Positions 44,099 to 52,178 of a stretch of DNA of 52,178 nucleotides are shown in pieces. The stretch comes from an uncultured Verrucomicrobiota bacterium (GTDB lineage: Bacteria > Verrucomicrobiota > Verrucomicrobiia > Verrucomicrobiales > Akkermansiaceae). The notes beneath the pieces are model-generated. The model had not been told where the DNA came from. It saw only the letters and a list, made by a program, of their open reading frames with translations, and did no database searches. The position numbers were made by a program, and so were the translations under genes. Position 1 is the first letter of the stretch, and every line of letters starts with the position of its first letter. The stretch is taken from the NCBI GenBank assembly GCA_913063525.1, contig CAJXYV010000002.1, positions 1 through 52,178 on the forward strand, given 5' to 3'.

Positions 44099-44749
44099 TT
44101 ATTGGGCCTTGGTTTGTGCCTCTTTGGCAGCCTGCAGCGTTCGGACATAGGCGACAATCGCCCAACGGTCGCGAACGGAGATGTTGTAGCCGTAGCCACT
44201 CATCATGCCCTTACCGTTAGTGATGGTTTCAAAGATGCGACCATCGGGGTAGGACGCAGATTTGAAGTTATTCATGTGGAAATTGGCGATGCCGGGTACG
44301 CCGTACAGACCGGTGATCCCTTGCCCGTCTCCCGACTTGCCGTGGCAGACGGCGCAATAAATCCCAAAGCGCTCTTTGCCGCGCTGAATCAAGGATGAAG
44401 CGCTTTCCTCGGTGAGTTGCAATTCCTGTGGCATGCCATTGCCGAAATAATCACCGACGTGACCCGTGTAGTAATAACCGGTCTGGCCGCCGAATTCGTA
44501 TTCGGGAATACCGCCAATGGATTGAGCCCCCGCTTCATTGAAGCCGCGTGGCTGGGTTTGGCCCACCGGAAGTCGGCTGCCGTGGCCGTCTGCAAAGAAC
44601 GCGTCAGGCTTCTGGGCGCGGATCTTGTCCTGGGTATCCATGTCCGGAAAAATCTGGATTGGAGGCTTGGAAAACTTCTGGCCGCGGACTCCGAAGACTC
44701 CGACGACGAGCAGCGCAATCAGTGCGTAAGCGAGGAAAAAGTAGCGCAT
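44099..44749 (-). CDS. actE: Alternative complex III, ActE monoheme cytochrome c
   Basis: The 216-residue protein has an N-terminal anchor or signal ('YFFLAYALIALLVVGVFGV') and a heme motif 'CAVCHGKSGDGQG' near residue 134. 'GMMSGYGYNISVRDRWAIVAYVRTLQ' is the typical C-terminal segment with a likely Met ligand. ActE is the monoheme electron carrier of the complex. Confidence 0.92.
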   Translation of the reverse strand: MRYFFLAYALIALLVVGVFGVRGQKFSKPPIQIFPDMDTQDKIRAQKPDAFFADGHGSRLPVGQTQPRGFNEAGAQSIGGIPEYEFGGQTGYYYTGHVGDYFGNGMPQELQLTEESASSLIQRGKERFGIYCAVCHGKSGDGQGITGLYGVPGIANFHMNNFKSASYPDGRIFETITNGKGMMSGYGYNISVRDRWAIVAYVRTLQAAKEAQTKAQ

Positions 44750-44799
44750 GAGAATTTAACGGAAAAGGTTAAGAGCAATGAGAGTCATCGTTCGGATCA

Positions 44800-45354
44800 T
44801 CAATCTTCTTCTTCGACAAGTTCGATGTTAGCCCCGCCGATTTCGGCGAGCAGGTCGCGCGTCCCATTGGGCGTAAATTTCGGATCACGGGCCTCGATCG
44901 CGATAAAAAATCCATCGTCCGTCGCCTTGCGGAACTGGTCACTTGCAAACAAGGGGTGATTGAGGCGAGGAAGTTGAATCAGGCCCAATAGACCGAAGAG
45001 AACCGTAAATCCGGAAAACAGGATCGTCAGCTCGAACATGATCGGGAAAAACGCAGGAACCGTGAATATGTTCACGGGCTTCGACTGCACCACCGTCGGA
45101 TAGATCACCACTTGGGTCGTGTAGGCGAGCGCAAAGGCCGTCGCCGTTCCGGTCATACCTCCAAAGAACACAAACCAAGGAAGGATCGAGCGTTTCATGC
45201 CCATCGCCCCGTCGAGGCCGTGAATCGGGTATGGAGAATAACAATCCCATTTCCTGAAGCCGGCGTCGCGGATTTTTTCAGCGCCCTTGTAAAGAGCGGA
45301 TGCGCTCTTGAACTCGGCGAGGTAGCCGTAAACGCGTTTGCGGGTGGTGCTCAC
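44800..45354 (-). CDS. actD: Alternative complex III, ActD (DUF3341)
   Basis: The 184-residue protein has the DUF3341 pattern: 'GYLAEFKSASALYKGAEKIRDAGFRKWD', 'YSPYPIHGLDGAMGMKRSILPWF' and 'DGFFIAIEARDPKF'. Two helices lie near residues 58-82 and 97-122 ('FPIMFELTILFSGFTVLFGLL'). ActD has no cofactor and is part of the membrane arm. Confidence 0.93.
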   Translation of the reverse strand: MSTTRKRVYGYLAEFKSASALYKGAEKIRDAGFRKWDCYSPYPIHGLDGAMGMKRSILPWFVFFGGMTGTATAFALAYTTQVVIYPTVVQSKPVNIFTVPAFFPIMFELTILFSGFTVLFGLLGLIQLPRLNHPLFASDQFRKATDDGFFIAIEARDPKFTPNGTRDLLAEIGGANIELVEEED

Positions 45355-45385
45355 TGGTGTAAAAATTTAGAGTTAGGCGTTAAAG

Positions 45386-46861
45386 TTATTTGGAGGAAAC
45401 CAATTCCTTTTGATAGGCGGCTTCGATCACAACACCGTGGTCTGCATGCTCTTGAAGATCGTCGTGGTGTGGATCTGACTCCAGAAGAGTCCATTTGACC
45501 TCGGCGATGTTGATGCATGGCAGGAAGCGAAGGAACATCAAGAACAGAGCAAGGAATAAGCCAATCGTGCCGACAAAGGTCATCAGCTCGACACCACTCG
45601 GCGAATAGGTCTTCCAGTCACCAGGAAGGAACATCCGGGCCAAGGTCGTGCAAATGATGACGAAGCGCTCAAACCACATCCCGACGTTGACGCACATCGC
45701 AACAACCATGATCACCCAGAGGTTTTCGCGGCATGCTTTGAACCAGAAAACCTGAGGCGAAAGCACATTGAGGCTCATCATCGCTGCGTAGGCCCACCAG
45801 TATGGACCCGCGATCCGGAATTTGAAGGCGTCCATTTCATAGATGGCGCCCGAGTAGAAGGCGACAAAAAGCTCCATCAAGTAGGCATATCCGACGATCG
45901 TACCTGTAAGGAGGATGATCTTGGCCATGTTGTCGATGTGCTTCATGGTGATCAAATCCTGCAAGCCATAGATGAAACGGGCAGGCACCATGATGGTGAG
46001 CACCATGGCGAAACCACCGAAGATGGCACCGGCTACGAAGTAAGGCGGGAAGATCGTGGTGTGCCAACCGGGAACCACCGAGGTTGCAAAGTCGAACGAG
46101 ACGACCGAGTGAACCGAGAGCACCAACGGTGTGGAAAGCGCCGCAAGGAGCAAGTACGCCATTTCATAGTGACTCCACTGGCGGTTCCCCCCGCGCCAGC
46201 CGAGTGAAAAGATACCATAAAGAATCTTACGAATGCCTGGCTTGCAACGATCGCGGATGGTGGCGAGATCGGGAACCATACCGAGATACCAGAAGATCAG
46301 AGAAATCGTGAAGTAGGTGGAAACGGCAAACACGTCCCACAGCAGCGGCGACTTGAAGTTCTGCCAAATCGCATTGGCGTTCGGCACCGGTGCCAGAAAC
46401 CATGCAAACCAGACCCGACCGACGTGGAAGGCAGGGAAAATCCCGGCGCAGATCACGGCGAAAATCGTCATCGCCTCTGCCGCGCGGTTGATGGAAGTCC
46501 GCCAGTTTTGGCGGGTTAGGAATAGCACCGCCGAGATCAGCGTCCCCGCGTGGCCGATACCGATCCAAAACACGAAGTTGGTAATATCAAAACCCCAGAA
46601 GACCCGGTTCGACATCCCCCAGACACCCACACCCGTGGAGACCAGATAGGTCAAACCACCACCGACGCCGATGAGAGCAATCAGTGCGGATGGAATGAAA
46701 AGCAACCACCACAAAAAGGGTTGCCGATTTTCCAAAACACCGCAAATGCGTTCGGTGATCCAATTGTATGAACGGCCGCTGAGGATGAGCTTTTCGCGCT
46801 CAAGCACCGGGATTTTCACTCCGGTGTGGGTCTCAGGTGCCGTATGGGTGGTAGAAGCCAT
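45386..46861 (-). CDS. actC: Alternative complex III, ActC (NrfD/PsrC-type)
   Basis: ActC is an NrfD-like integral membrane subunit thought to contain the quinol site. It has about ten helices in 491 residues. '[23 protein letters not shown]', '[21 protein letters not shown]' and '[28 protein letters not shown]' are the conserved parts. The N-terminus '[15 protein letters not shown]' is typical. The gene is 36 bases after actB and in the same direction. Confidence 0.94.
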   Translation of the reverse strand: MASTTHTAPETHTGVKIPVLEREKLILSGRSYNWITERICGVLENRQPFLWWLLFIPSALIALIGVGGGLTYLVSTGVGVWGMSNRVFWGFDITNFVFWIGIGHAGTLISAVLFLTRQNWRTSINRAAEAMTIFAVICAGIFPAFHVGRVWFAWFLAPVPNANAIWQNFKSPLLWDVFAVSTYFTISLIFWYLGMVPDLATIRDRCKPGIRKILYGIFSLGWRGGNRQWSHYEMAYLLLAALSTPLVLSVHSVVSFDFATSVVPGWHTTIFPPYFVAGAIFGGFAMVLTIMVPARFIYGLQDLITMKHIDNMAKIILLTGTIVGYAYLMELFVAFYSGAIYEMDAFKFRIAGPYWWAYAAMMSLNVLSPQVFWFKACRENLWVIMVVAMCVNVGMWFERFVIICTTLARMFLPGDWKTYSPSGVELMTFVGTIGLFLALFLMFLRFLPCINIAEVKWTLLESDPHHDDLQEHADHGVVIEAAYQKELVSSK

Positions 46862-46897
46862 GTTAAATGAAAAATTGGAAGCTCAGATAAAAACAGA

Positions 46898-49800
46898 TCA
46901 GGCCATGTGAATGGTCGCCTTGCCGACAAATTTCGCGTCCGGCATGGCCGGATTCGGGTTCTTGACGCGCGCCAGATAACTGGTGCGCGGCCGGGTGCCG
47001 ATGTAGTTGAGGAGATCGTAGTTACGGTCGATGCGCTTGCTGCGACCGAGTGCGGATTTCTCTTCGTCGAGAAGGTTGCCGAAGGTGATGGCGCCGGCGG
47101 GGCAAGCGTCTTGGCAAGCGGTCTTCACCGAATCCACCGGGATGCGGAGGGTGTTGACGTTGACCTGCATTTCGGTGGAAGCCTTGCCAGCGACGAGAGC
47201 CTCTTGCTTTTGACCCTGCTTCTGACGAATCACCGAATCCTTGAGACGTTGCACACAGTAGGTGCACTTCTCCATCACACCGCGCATGCGGACCGTGACG
47301 TTCGGATTCTTCTGAAGATGTGGGGCTTCGCCCACTTGTTTCTCACCAAACGGCCCCTTATAAAGGTTATGGGCGATCAGCGGGTTGCGCTTATTATAGT
47401 CGAAATAGTTGAAGCGGCGCGCCTTGTACGGGCAGTTGTTTGCACAATAGCGCGTTCCGATGCAACGGTTATAGGCCATTGCATTGAGGCCGTCTTCCGT
47501 GTGAATCGTTGCATTGACTGGGCAAACGGTCTCGCAGGGCGCGGACTCGCACTGGACGCAGGCCACCGGTTGGGGAACCATTTCCGGATTGCCTTCGTCG
47601 AAGGTATTGTCCTTTTGCGCGGCGAAGTAGCGATCCATCCGGATCCAGTGCATTTCGCGGCCCATGGCGACCTGTCTCTTGCCAACAATCGGAATATTGT
47701 TCTCCGATTGGCAGGCAACGAGGCAGGAGTTACAACCCATGCAAGAGGAGAGATCGATCGACATACCCCACTGATGGAGAGGATCGCTGAGTAGCGGCTT
47801 GCCGGCACGGTCTTTAGGTTGGTAAAGCGAGACCGTCGGCGGCGCGTGGGAATCGTTGCCTTGTTTCGGCACATTCGCGAGTTGGGCGGCGAACGAACCT
47901 TTTTCCTCGTCGCCAAGAGTCGAAACCTCGCGGGCCAGGGCGCGGCCATACATCGCGTTGTGCTCTTGGGTGAGGGCGACCGAGTAGCGGAGAGTCGTCG
48001 GAGCCACCTTCGCACCGGTGGCGAAATAGGCCGTGGCAGCCGTACGGAGTGGATAGGCATTGAAACCGCGGTTCACACCGACGAGGCCGACGTGAGATTC
48101 GTTTTTCGGTCCACGCTTGAGTTCGTCGTGCTTATCAAAGCCTTGGCCGTAACCGAGCGGGATGACAATCGTGTTTTCAGCTTGGCCGAAGGAAACGAGA
48201 ATCGGGATTTCCAGTGTCTGACCGTTAACCGCCAGGCGAATCATCGGCGACGTGCGGTTTTGGGCCTCGTCGTCAGGAGAACGCGATGCGAAGTCCGTTT
48301 CGAGCTGGATAATTTGGTCGTAAATCCCCAGCTCCTTGGCGGTGCTCGGGGCGACAAGTGCGACGTTGTCCCATGTGAGCTTGGAAATCGGATCGGGAGC
48401 CTCTTGCAGCCAGCCATTATCAATCCAACGACCGTCGAAGATCGACGAGTCGGTTGCGAAAATCACCTCGAGCGAATCCTTGGTCGGCGGTGTCGCAACG
48501 ATCGGCGCAGACAGGTCGCCGCGCAGTTTCGGGTTAGCGATCGGATAGGAAGAACCCGCGAGGAAACCATCGCGAAGCAGCTTTTTCCAAGCCGTATCCC
48601 CTGCCCCGCCGAGTGTGGAGAAAGTCGCGCGGACGGCGGTATAGGCGGGTGATGCCGCGCCTTTTTCGCCTTCGCCATTAAGAAGCTTTCCGTCGTTAGA
48701 AAGCAAGGCGAGCAGCAACTCCAACTCCGAAACACAATCCTTGTAGAGCGGCAGAATCATCGGCTGCACTACCGTGTAGGTACCACTCGCGCTGCGAGCA
48801 TCCGACCATGATTCTAAATAGTGGGCGGCAGGAAGGTGCCATGTCGAAGCATGAGCCGTCGCATCCGTGCGGGTACCGAAGTGGATGCTCGTCTTAAGTT
48901 TGGCATATGACTCGCCGAACTTGAGATCGGCCGGAGCATCATAAAGCGGATTGGAAGGTGTAAGAACAATGAGGGTATCGACCGCCTTCGCGTCGATGTC
49001 ATTTTTCAGCGCAGCGAGATTACCGAGGCCCTTCGTTCCAGTTTGGACAGCGAGAAGCGGTTTGCCCTCTCCGATGTTGCCGAGCGACTGGTTGATCGCA
49101 TGGGCGAGCAAGTGAAGCGCCAGCGACTGGCGGGAACCTGCGAGAACCAAGGATTTTCCAGCGTTCGCCTTCAGGTCATCCACGAGGCCATTAACCCATG
49201 CAACATGCTTCGGATCGGAAAGTTCGGGAGAGACGATTGCCACACCGGCTTTCACGCCGAGTCCGCGAGCGATTTGCGCAGCGACGGCGGTCACCTGGCT
49301 AGGAGAAACCCGCAAGCGGTGATCCGCCATGCCACCGGTGAGGGTGAACGCAGCTTCCACCGAGTAGAGACGGTTCATTTTCGACGCGTCCGGCTTACCC
49401 TCGTAGGATTTGCCCTCGGGCTTACGGCGGTCGAAAAACGCGGTGACCGGTCCTTGCGAATCGGTGCCGGCAAAGTCGCAGTCGAGTGAAACGATGCGAT
49501 CCGCTTTGGCGAAGTTAGCGACCAGTTTCACCCCCTCGCCCAAGGCCACGGCGGACGATTCGCCGGTGAGAGCTTCATATTGATAGAATTTGGCAGAAGA
49601 GAACTTTGTGGCCAACTCCTGTGTCAGGCGGGCGCGGGTCGGGCTATCATCGGCACCGAAAAGGAATCCAACCTTGGCCGACTTATCCGTCGCGATGGTG
49701 GCCAGCGCCGCCTCGAAATCAGCGCGTGCTGCCGCGTTTCCGCCTTTGAGAATTTTGCGCGAGCGCGATGGCGAGTAGAGATCTAACACCGATGCTTGGG

Positions 49801-50230
49801 CAAAGGCATCCGTTCCTTCGGAATCCGGGTGAAGGTGGTTAGGAGCCAGCTTGGTCGGGCGGCCTTCAAAGGTCGTCACCACCAGCGGCGTCGCGCCGTG
49901 GGCGCGTGGCATCGCAGAAGCATAGTAGGTCGCCTTGCCTGGGATCACCCATTCCGGTGCCTTGGTGTAAGGGACGATGTAGGATTCAGGGCGGCGGCAC
50001 GCTGCCATGCCAAAGCCGGCGAGAGCCGTCGATGCGCCCATCAACTTCAAGAACGAACGGCGCGATGTCTCGGCATCTTCCTCGTTGGCCATCTCCGCAG
50101 CGCCTTGCGGGAACTCGCGGTCCAGCCACTGGCGGAAGTCGGCGGTGTCTTCCAGTTGACCCACACTGCGCCAGGCGACGGTGGTTTCGCCGGCGGGAAC
50201 CTCGGGGTGATGCAAAATGCGCTTGCTCAT
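46898..50230 (-). CDS. actB: Alternative complex III, ActB molybdopterin-like/Fe-S fusion
   Basis: ActB joins a molybdopterin-oxidoreductase-like region without usual cofactor motifs (residues about 50-780) to a four-cluster ferredoxin domain (about 790-1050). The twin-arginine signature 'SRRSFLKLMGAS' is near residue 56, preceded by an unusually long leader, as common in ActB. Cluster Cys motifs visible are 'CMGCNSCLVACQ', 'CVQCESAPCETVCPV', 'CIGTRYCANNCPY', 'CTYCVQRLKDS' and 'CQDACPAGAI', consistent with three [4Fe-4S] and one [3Fe-4S]. It passes electrons from the quinol site to the cytochromes. The 1110-residue length fits an ActB of the fused B1-B2 type. Confidence 0.95.
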   Translation of the reverse strand: MSKRILHHPEVPAGETTVAWRSVGQLEDTADFRQWLDREFPQGAAEMANEEDAETSRRSFLKLMGASTALAGFGMAACRRPESYIVPYTKAPEWVIPGKATYYASAMPRAHGATPLVVTTFEGRPTKLAPNHLHPDSEGTDAFAQASVLDLYSPSRSRKILKGGNAAARADFEAALATIATDKSAKVGFLFGADDSPTRARLTQELATKFSSAKFYQYEALTGESSAVALGEGVKLVANFAKADRIVSLDCDFAGTDSQGPVTAFFDRRKPEGKSYEGKPDASKMNRLYSVEAAFTLTGGMADHRLRVSPSQVTAVAAQIARGLGVKAGVAIVSPELSDPKHVAWVNGLVDDLKANAGKSLVLAGSRQSLALHLLAHAINQSLGNIGEGKPLLAVQTGTKGLGNLAALKNDIDAKAVDTLIVLTPSNPLYDAPADLKFGESYAKLKTSIHFGTRTDATAHASTWHLPAAHYLESWSDARSASGTYTVVQPMILPLYKDCVSELELLLALLSNDGKLLNGEGEKGAASPAYTAVRATFSTLGGAGDTAWKKLLRDGFLAGSSYPIANPKLRGDLSAPIVATPPTKDSLEVIFATDSSIFDGRWIDNGWLQEAPDPISKLTWDNVALVAPSTAKELGIYDQIIQLETDFASRSPDDEAQNRTSPMIRLAVNGQTLEIPILVSFGQAENTIVIPLGYGQGFDKHDELKRGPKNESHVGLVGVNRGFNAYPLRTAATAYFATGAKVAPTTLRYSVALTQEHNAMYGRALAREVSTLGDEEKGSFAAQLANVPKQGNDSHAPPTVSLYQPKDRAGKPLLSDPLHQWGMSIDLSSCMGCNSCLVACQSENNIPIVGKRQVAMGREMHWIRMDRYFAAQKDNTFDEGNPEMVPQPVACVQCESAPCETVCPVNATIHTEDGLNAMAYNRCIGTRYCANNCPYKARRFNYFDYNKRNPLIAHNLYKGPFGEKQVGEAPHLQKNPNVTVRMRGVMEKCTYCVQRLKDSVIRQKQGQKQEALVAGKASTEMQVNVNTLRIPVDSVKTACQDACPAGAITFGNLLDEEKSALGRSKRIDRNYDLLNYIGTRPRTSYLARVKNPNPAMPDAKFVGKATIHMA

Positions 50231-50275
50231 GTTAGACTGCGGAAAGGATGAAAGTTAGAAAAAAGGGCGAACGGA

Positions 50276-50974
50276 TTAACGGTGGCAGGTGGCGCAAGTC
50301 GCCTTCGGGTTGACCATAAACTGCTCTTTCAACTTCAGACCCAGCTCCTCGGTCGTCTTCACGCCGAGTTGGGGGTTGTTCGAGATAAAGGTCTCCGCGT
50401 TGTAGGCGAAGTTGTAAACCTCCTCCAGCGGACGCAGGTTCTTCTCCGGCGCACGGTGGCAGTCCAAGCACCAACCCATCGAGTGGCTTTCCGCCTGATA
50501 GATCACCTCCATCTTGTTCACATTACCGTGGCAACTCTGGCAGGAGATCCCGCGATTGACGTGCGCGGAGTGGTTAAAATAAACGTAATCGGGTGCCTTG
50601 TGCACCCGCACCCATTCGATCGGCTTGCCGTCGTAGCCGGGATAAGTGACATCCATCGACTTGTGCAGCGGCGCCAGTTTCGGGCTGTCGCGCTGGACGT
50701 GCTGGTGGCAGTTCCAACAGGTGCTCCCCGTCGGCACGTTCGAATGGCCGGTCACATCCACAAACGAGTGGCAATAGCGGCAGTCCAGACCGACTTGATC
50801 GACGTGGATTTTATGGGAAAACGGAATCGGTTGTGCTGGCTGGTAGCCTACCACCTGCGCCTTTGGCGTCGCATAATAGGCAAAGGCAAGAGCCACACCC
50901 GCGGCTGTGGCTCCGGCACAGACAGCGATTTTGAGCGGCAGGAGATTGGACCAGCGAGGAAAAATATTTGCCAT
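50276..50974 (-). CDS. actA: Alternative complex III, ActA pentaheme cytochrome c
   Basis: The 232-residue protein has an N-terminal anchor ('LKIAVCAGATAAGVALAFAY') and five CxxCH motifs: 'CRYCH', 'CWNCH', 'CQSCH', 'CLDCH' and 'CATCH' near the C-terminus. 'PIPFSHKIHVDQVGLDC' is the typical first segment. It is the first gene of the act operon and carries electrons in the complex. Upstream is a 190-bp gap with two hairpins. Confidence 0.95.
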   Translation of the reverse strand: MANIFPRWSNLLPLKIAVCAGATAAGVALAFAYYATPKAQVVGYQPAQPIPFSHKIHVDQVGLDCRYCHSFVDVTGHSNVPTGSTCWNCHQHVQRDSPKLAPLHKSMDVTYPGYDGKPIEWVRVHKAPDYVYFNHSAHVNRGISCQSCHGNVNKMEVIYQAESHSMGWCLDCHRAPEKNLRPLEEVYNFAYNAETFISNNPQLGVKTTEELGLKLKEQFMVNPKATCATCHR

Positions 50975-51006
50975 GAGTAGCGCGATTCAGGACTTGGAGA
51001 ATGTCG

Positions 51007-51052
51007 CTTGTGAAATTTTTCACAAGCCCTATCCGATAAAAATCAGATAGGG
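51007..51052 (-). promoter_or_regulatory. Two adjacent inverted repeats upstream of actA
   Basis: CTTGTGAAAttTTTCACAAG (51007-51026) is a nearly perfect palindrome, followed at once by CCCTATC...GATAGGG (51027-51052) with a 12-nt loop. They sit 33-78 bases upstream of the actA start, in the likely leader. A TTGACA lies at 51096-51101 on the minus strand, but no good -10 at 17 bases follows. The repeats could be operators or leader-RNA hairpins controlling the whole respiratory cluster. Confidence 0.45.
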
Positions 51053-51164
51053 TGGCCGACGGGCCGGATCATGCAAACGAGCGGCCGACTTGCAATGTCA
51101 AAAACAGAAAATCTTACAGAGTTATTAACAATTCAAAAAAATCGGAGCTCCTAACCGTTGGCTA

Positions 51165-51473
51165 TCACTTATTTGACCAGTTCAAGCCATTTTCCTGACG
51201 CCACCGGCGATAGGCGGCAAATTGCTCGCTTTTTGCCAGGCCGCGCCGGCCCGGCTCCTCTTTTAGAAAAGTTTCGAAGGCCCCGCCCTGCGAGATCTCT
51301 GCAGGCGACGGCGCGTGTTCGTCCCCATCGCGAGAATTCTCATGGGCCGCGATGCGCTGTTCGATCGCCGTCAGACGCGCCAAAATCTTGAAAACCAGCA
51401 ACAGCACCAGAACCATCAGCCCCGCGCAAGCGGCTAACAAGATAACAATCGTCGAGGATTCCGAAACAGGCAT
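51165..51473 (-). CDS. Small membrane protein, function unknown
   Basis: This 102-residue protein has one helix ('TIVILLAACAGLMVLVLLLVF', about residues 8-29), then a short coiled-coil-like section ('KILARLTAIEQRIAAHENSR') and a basic C-terminus 'YRRWRQENGLNW'. It has the form of a bitopic envelope protein. No family was recognised. It lies upstream of actA on the same strand with a 190-bp gap, so it may have its own transcript. Confidence 0.6.
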   Translation of the reverse strand: MPVSESSTIVILLAACAGLMVLVLLLVFKILARLTAIEQRIAAHENSRDGDEHAPSPAEISQGGAFETFLKEEPGRRGLAKSEQFAAYRRWRQENGLNWSNK

Positions 51474-51590
51474 GACCCACTCTTCCTGAACTCAACCCGC
51501 TTGAAAAGTCCGAACTCCACCTTTTCTACACCCAGAGAGAACCCCTTCGGCCACTCGAAGTTACGCGGTTCAACCTCGAAGATCAACGCG

Positions 51591-51923
51591 CTAATCTTGA
51601 AGATGCTGACACGTTCCCTCCTTCAATAGTAACGGCGTATTTGGGTATTTGTCGGCCACCTTTGCGTATGGGCGCGGCGCGTTTACCAACTTCGCACTGG
51701 CAAGGGCGCGGATCGTCGTTAGGAGCACCAGCGTCTGTAGAACCCTGAGGACCAGCAGTATCATCGCTGATAGCACCAGCATGAGGCCGCCAGGCTCCGG
51801 CACGACGACTATTTCGCCGCTGGTGAGCACGGATGCTGTGCCGGAAAATCAATTGGCCCCGCTCAGGCGCAGCCCGCCGTGTTTGATGCCACCGATCCCG
51901 TTGACCTCTGCGATCGGCCTCGC
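51591..51923 (-). pseudogene. Autotransporter-repeat / PEP-CTERM protein remnant
   Basis: In one minus-strand frame the sequence reads 'GIGGIKHGGLRLSGAN', then an in-frame TGA (51849-51851), then 'FSGTASVLTSGEIVVVPEPGG' split across the stop side. The first part matches the autotransporter-associated beta-strand repeat pattern (G-x-L-x-K-x-G-x-G-x-L-x-L-S-G-A-N-x-Y-x-G) and the second shows a PEP-CTERM sorting motif, 'VPEPGG', followed by a hydrophobic stretch 'LMLVLSAMILLVLR'. The frame then runs on past the expected end for about 45 residues. A stop upstream (51924-51926) closes the fragment on its other side. It is best read as a decayed C-terminus of a surface protein. Confidence 0.6.
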
Positions 51924-51944
51924 CTAGGTACGCTCGGCAGACGA

Positions 51945-52178
51945 TTAGCCCGGCGCCACCATACCCATATCGGAAATGGCAATTATGTCACAACGCAGCG
52001 AGACGCGATGCTCTAGCAGAAACGCCGACAGACTCGGGCTACCGATCTCTTCTTTGCCTTCAAACAGAAAATCCAATTCCCTGACAGCTTGCCGTATTCA
52101 CGCAGCGTCTTCTCGACGCCTAGCACGTGAGCCATCATCTGGCCCTTGTTGTCCGTCGCACGGCGGGCCCAGATTTCA
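51945..52178 (-). pseudogene. M20 family metallopeptidase fragment, frameshifted
   Basis: The minus strand reads 'EIWARRATDNKGQMMAHVLG' and 'VEKTLREYGKLSGNWIF', then in another frame 'LFEGKEEIGSPSLSAFLLEH' and 'DIIAISDMGMVAPG' followed by TAA. These are consecutive blocks of M20 dipeptidases: the metal-binding R-G-A-x-D-x-K-G region, with Gly replaced by Arg here, the F-E-G-x-E-E-I-G-S catalytic Glu segment, and the S-D-T-G-M-x-x-P-G block. A 1-base shift near 52060-52085 and the stop at 51945 break it. It continues beyond the right window edge, so the intact 5' part cannot be judged. Confidence 0.72.

Noticed and set aside
51853-51923. A second M20 peptidase block ('AEVNGIGGI')
   Set aside because: The short match to the V-N-G-I-x-G-G block of M20 enzymes is fainter than the match of the longer segment to the autotransporter repeat, which continues across the stop into a PEP-CTERM signal.

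Overview
The window looks like a chromosomal segment of a Verrucomicrobiota bacterium, probably Verrucomicrobiaceae-like (inference). The grounds are an alternative complex III (Act) plus cytochrome oxidase supercluster, an oversized GreA-type protein, glucosyl-3-phosphoglycerate synthase, a PEP-CTERM/autotransporter-repeat remnant, large secreted proteins with calcium-binding DxDxDG repeats, high GC and few clear Shine-Dalgarno sites. No rRNA, CRISPR array or intact transposon was seen.

Layout. 1-5.7 kb is housekeeping: the 3' end of rpoD with a strong terminator, Hsp33 (hslO), gpgS, purB, tRNA-Pro(UGG), a DHH phosphoesterase (nrnA) and truB. 5.7-17.7 kb is an accessory stretch: an AraC regulator, small membrane proteins, a 1555-residue secreted HExxH/von Willebrand A protein, a striking 9-unit 21-bp palindromic repeat array next to a small 120-residue protein, an outer-membrane beta-barrel protein and a secreted GH2 glycosidase. 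17.9-33.3 kb returns to housekeeping and envelope genes: HIT protein, RlpA, SulP transporter, LptF/G permease, a ygfZ - dehydrogenase - secreted-protein overlap operon, a lactonase, enolase with a textbook terminator, a GreA-domain protein, an ECF sigma / anti-sigma-like / PDZ operon, glutaredoxin, fumarase and tRNA-Asn.

33.3-51.0 kb is one long minus-strand respiratory cluster, transcribed actA-actB-actC-actD-actE-actF, a monoheme cytochrome c, ccoN-like, ccoO, a second cytochrome c, cox1, cox3, cox4, two small membrane proteins, cox2, DUF3820 protein. Alternative complex III would oxidise menaquinol or another quinol and pass electrons, through the cytochromes c, to the aa3-type oxidase whose subunit I keeps all metal ligands. 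Two features stand out. The CcoN-like subunit has no histidine between residues 201 and 391, so it lacks the CuB and heme b3 ligands. Subunit III carries an insertion of about 345 residues between two membrane helices.

The right end (51.5-52.2 kb) is decayed DNA: a stop-interrupted autotransporter-repeat/PEP-CTERM fragment beside a frameshifted M20 peptidase fragment.

The best candidates for something undescribed are the palindromic array with its neighbouring small protein (12.75-13.56 kb) and the ligand-less CcoN embedded in the ACIII-aa3 cluster.
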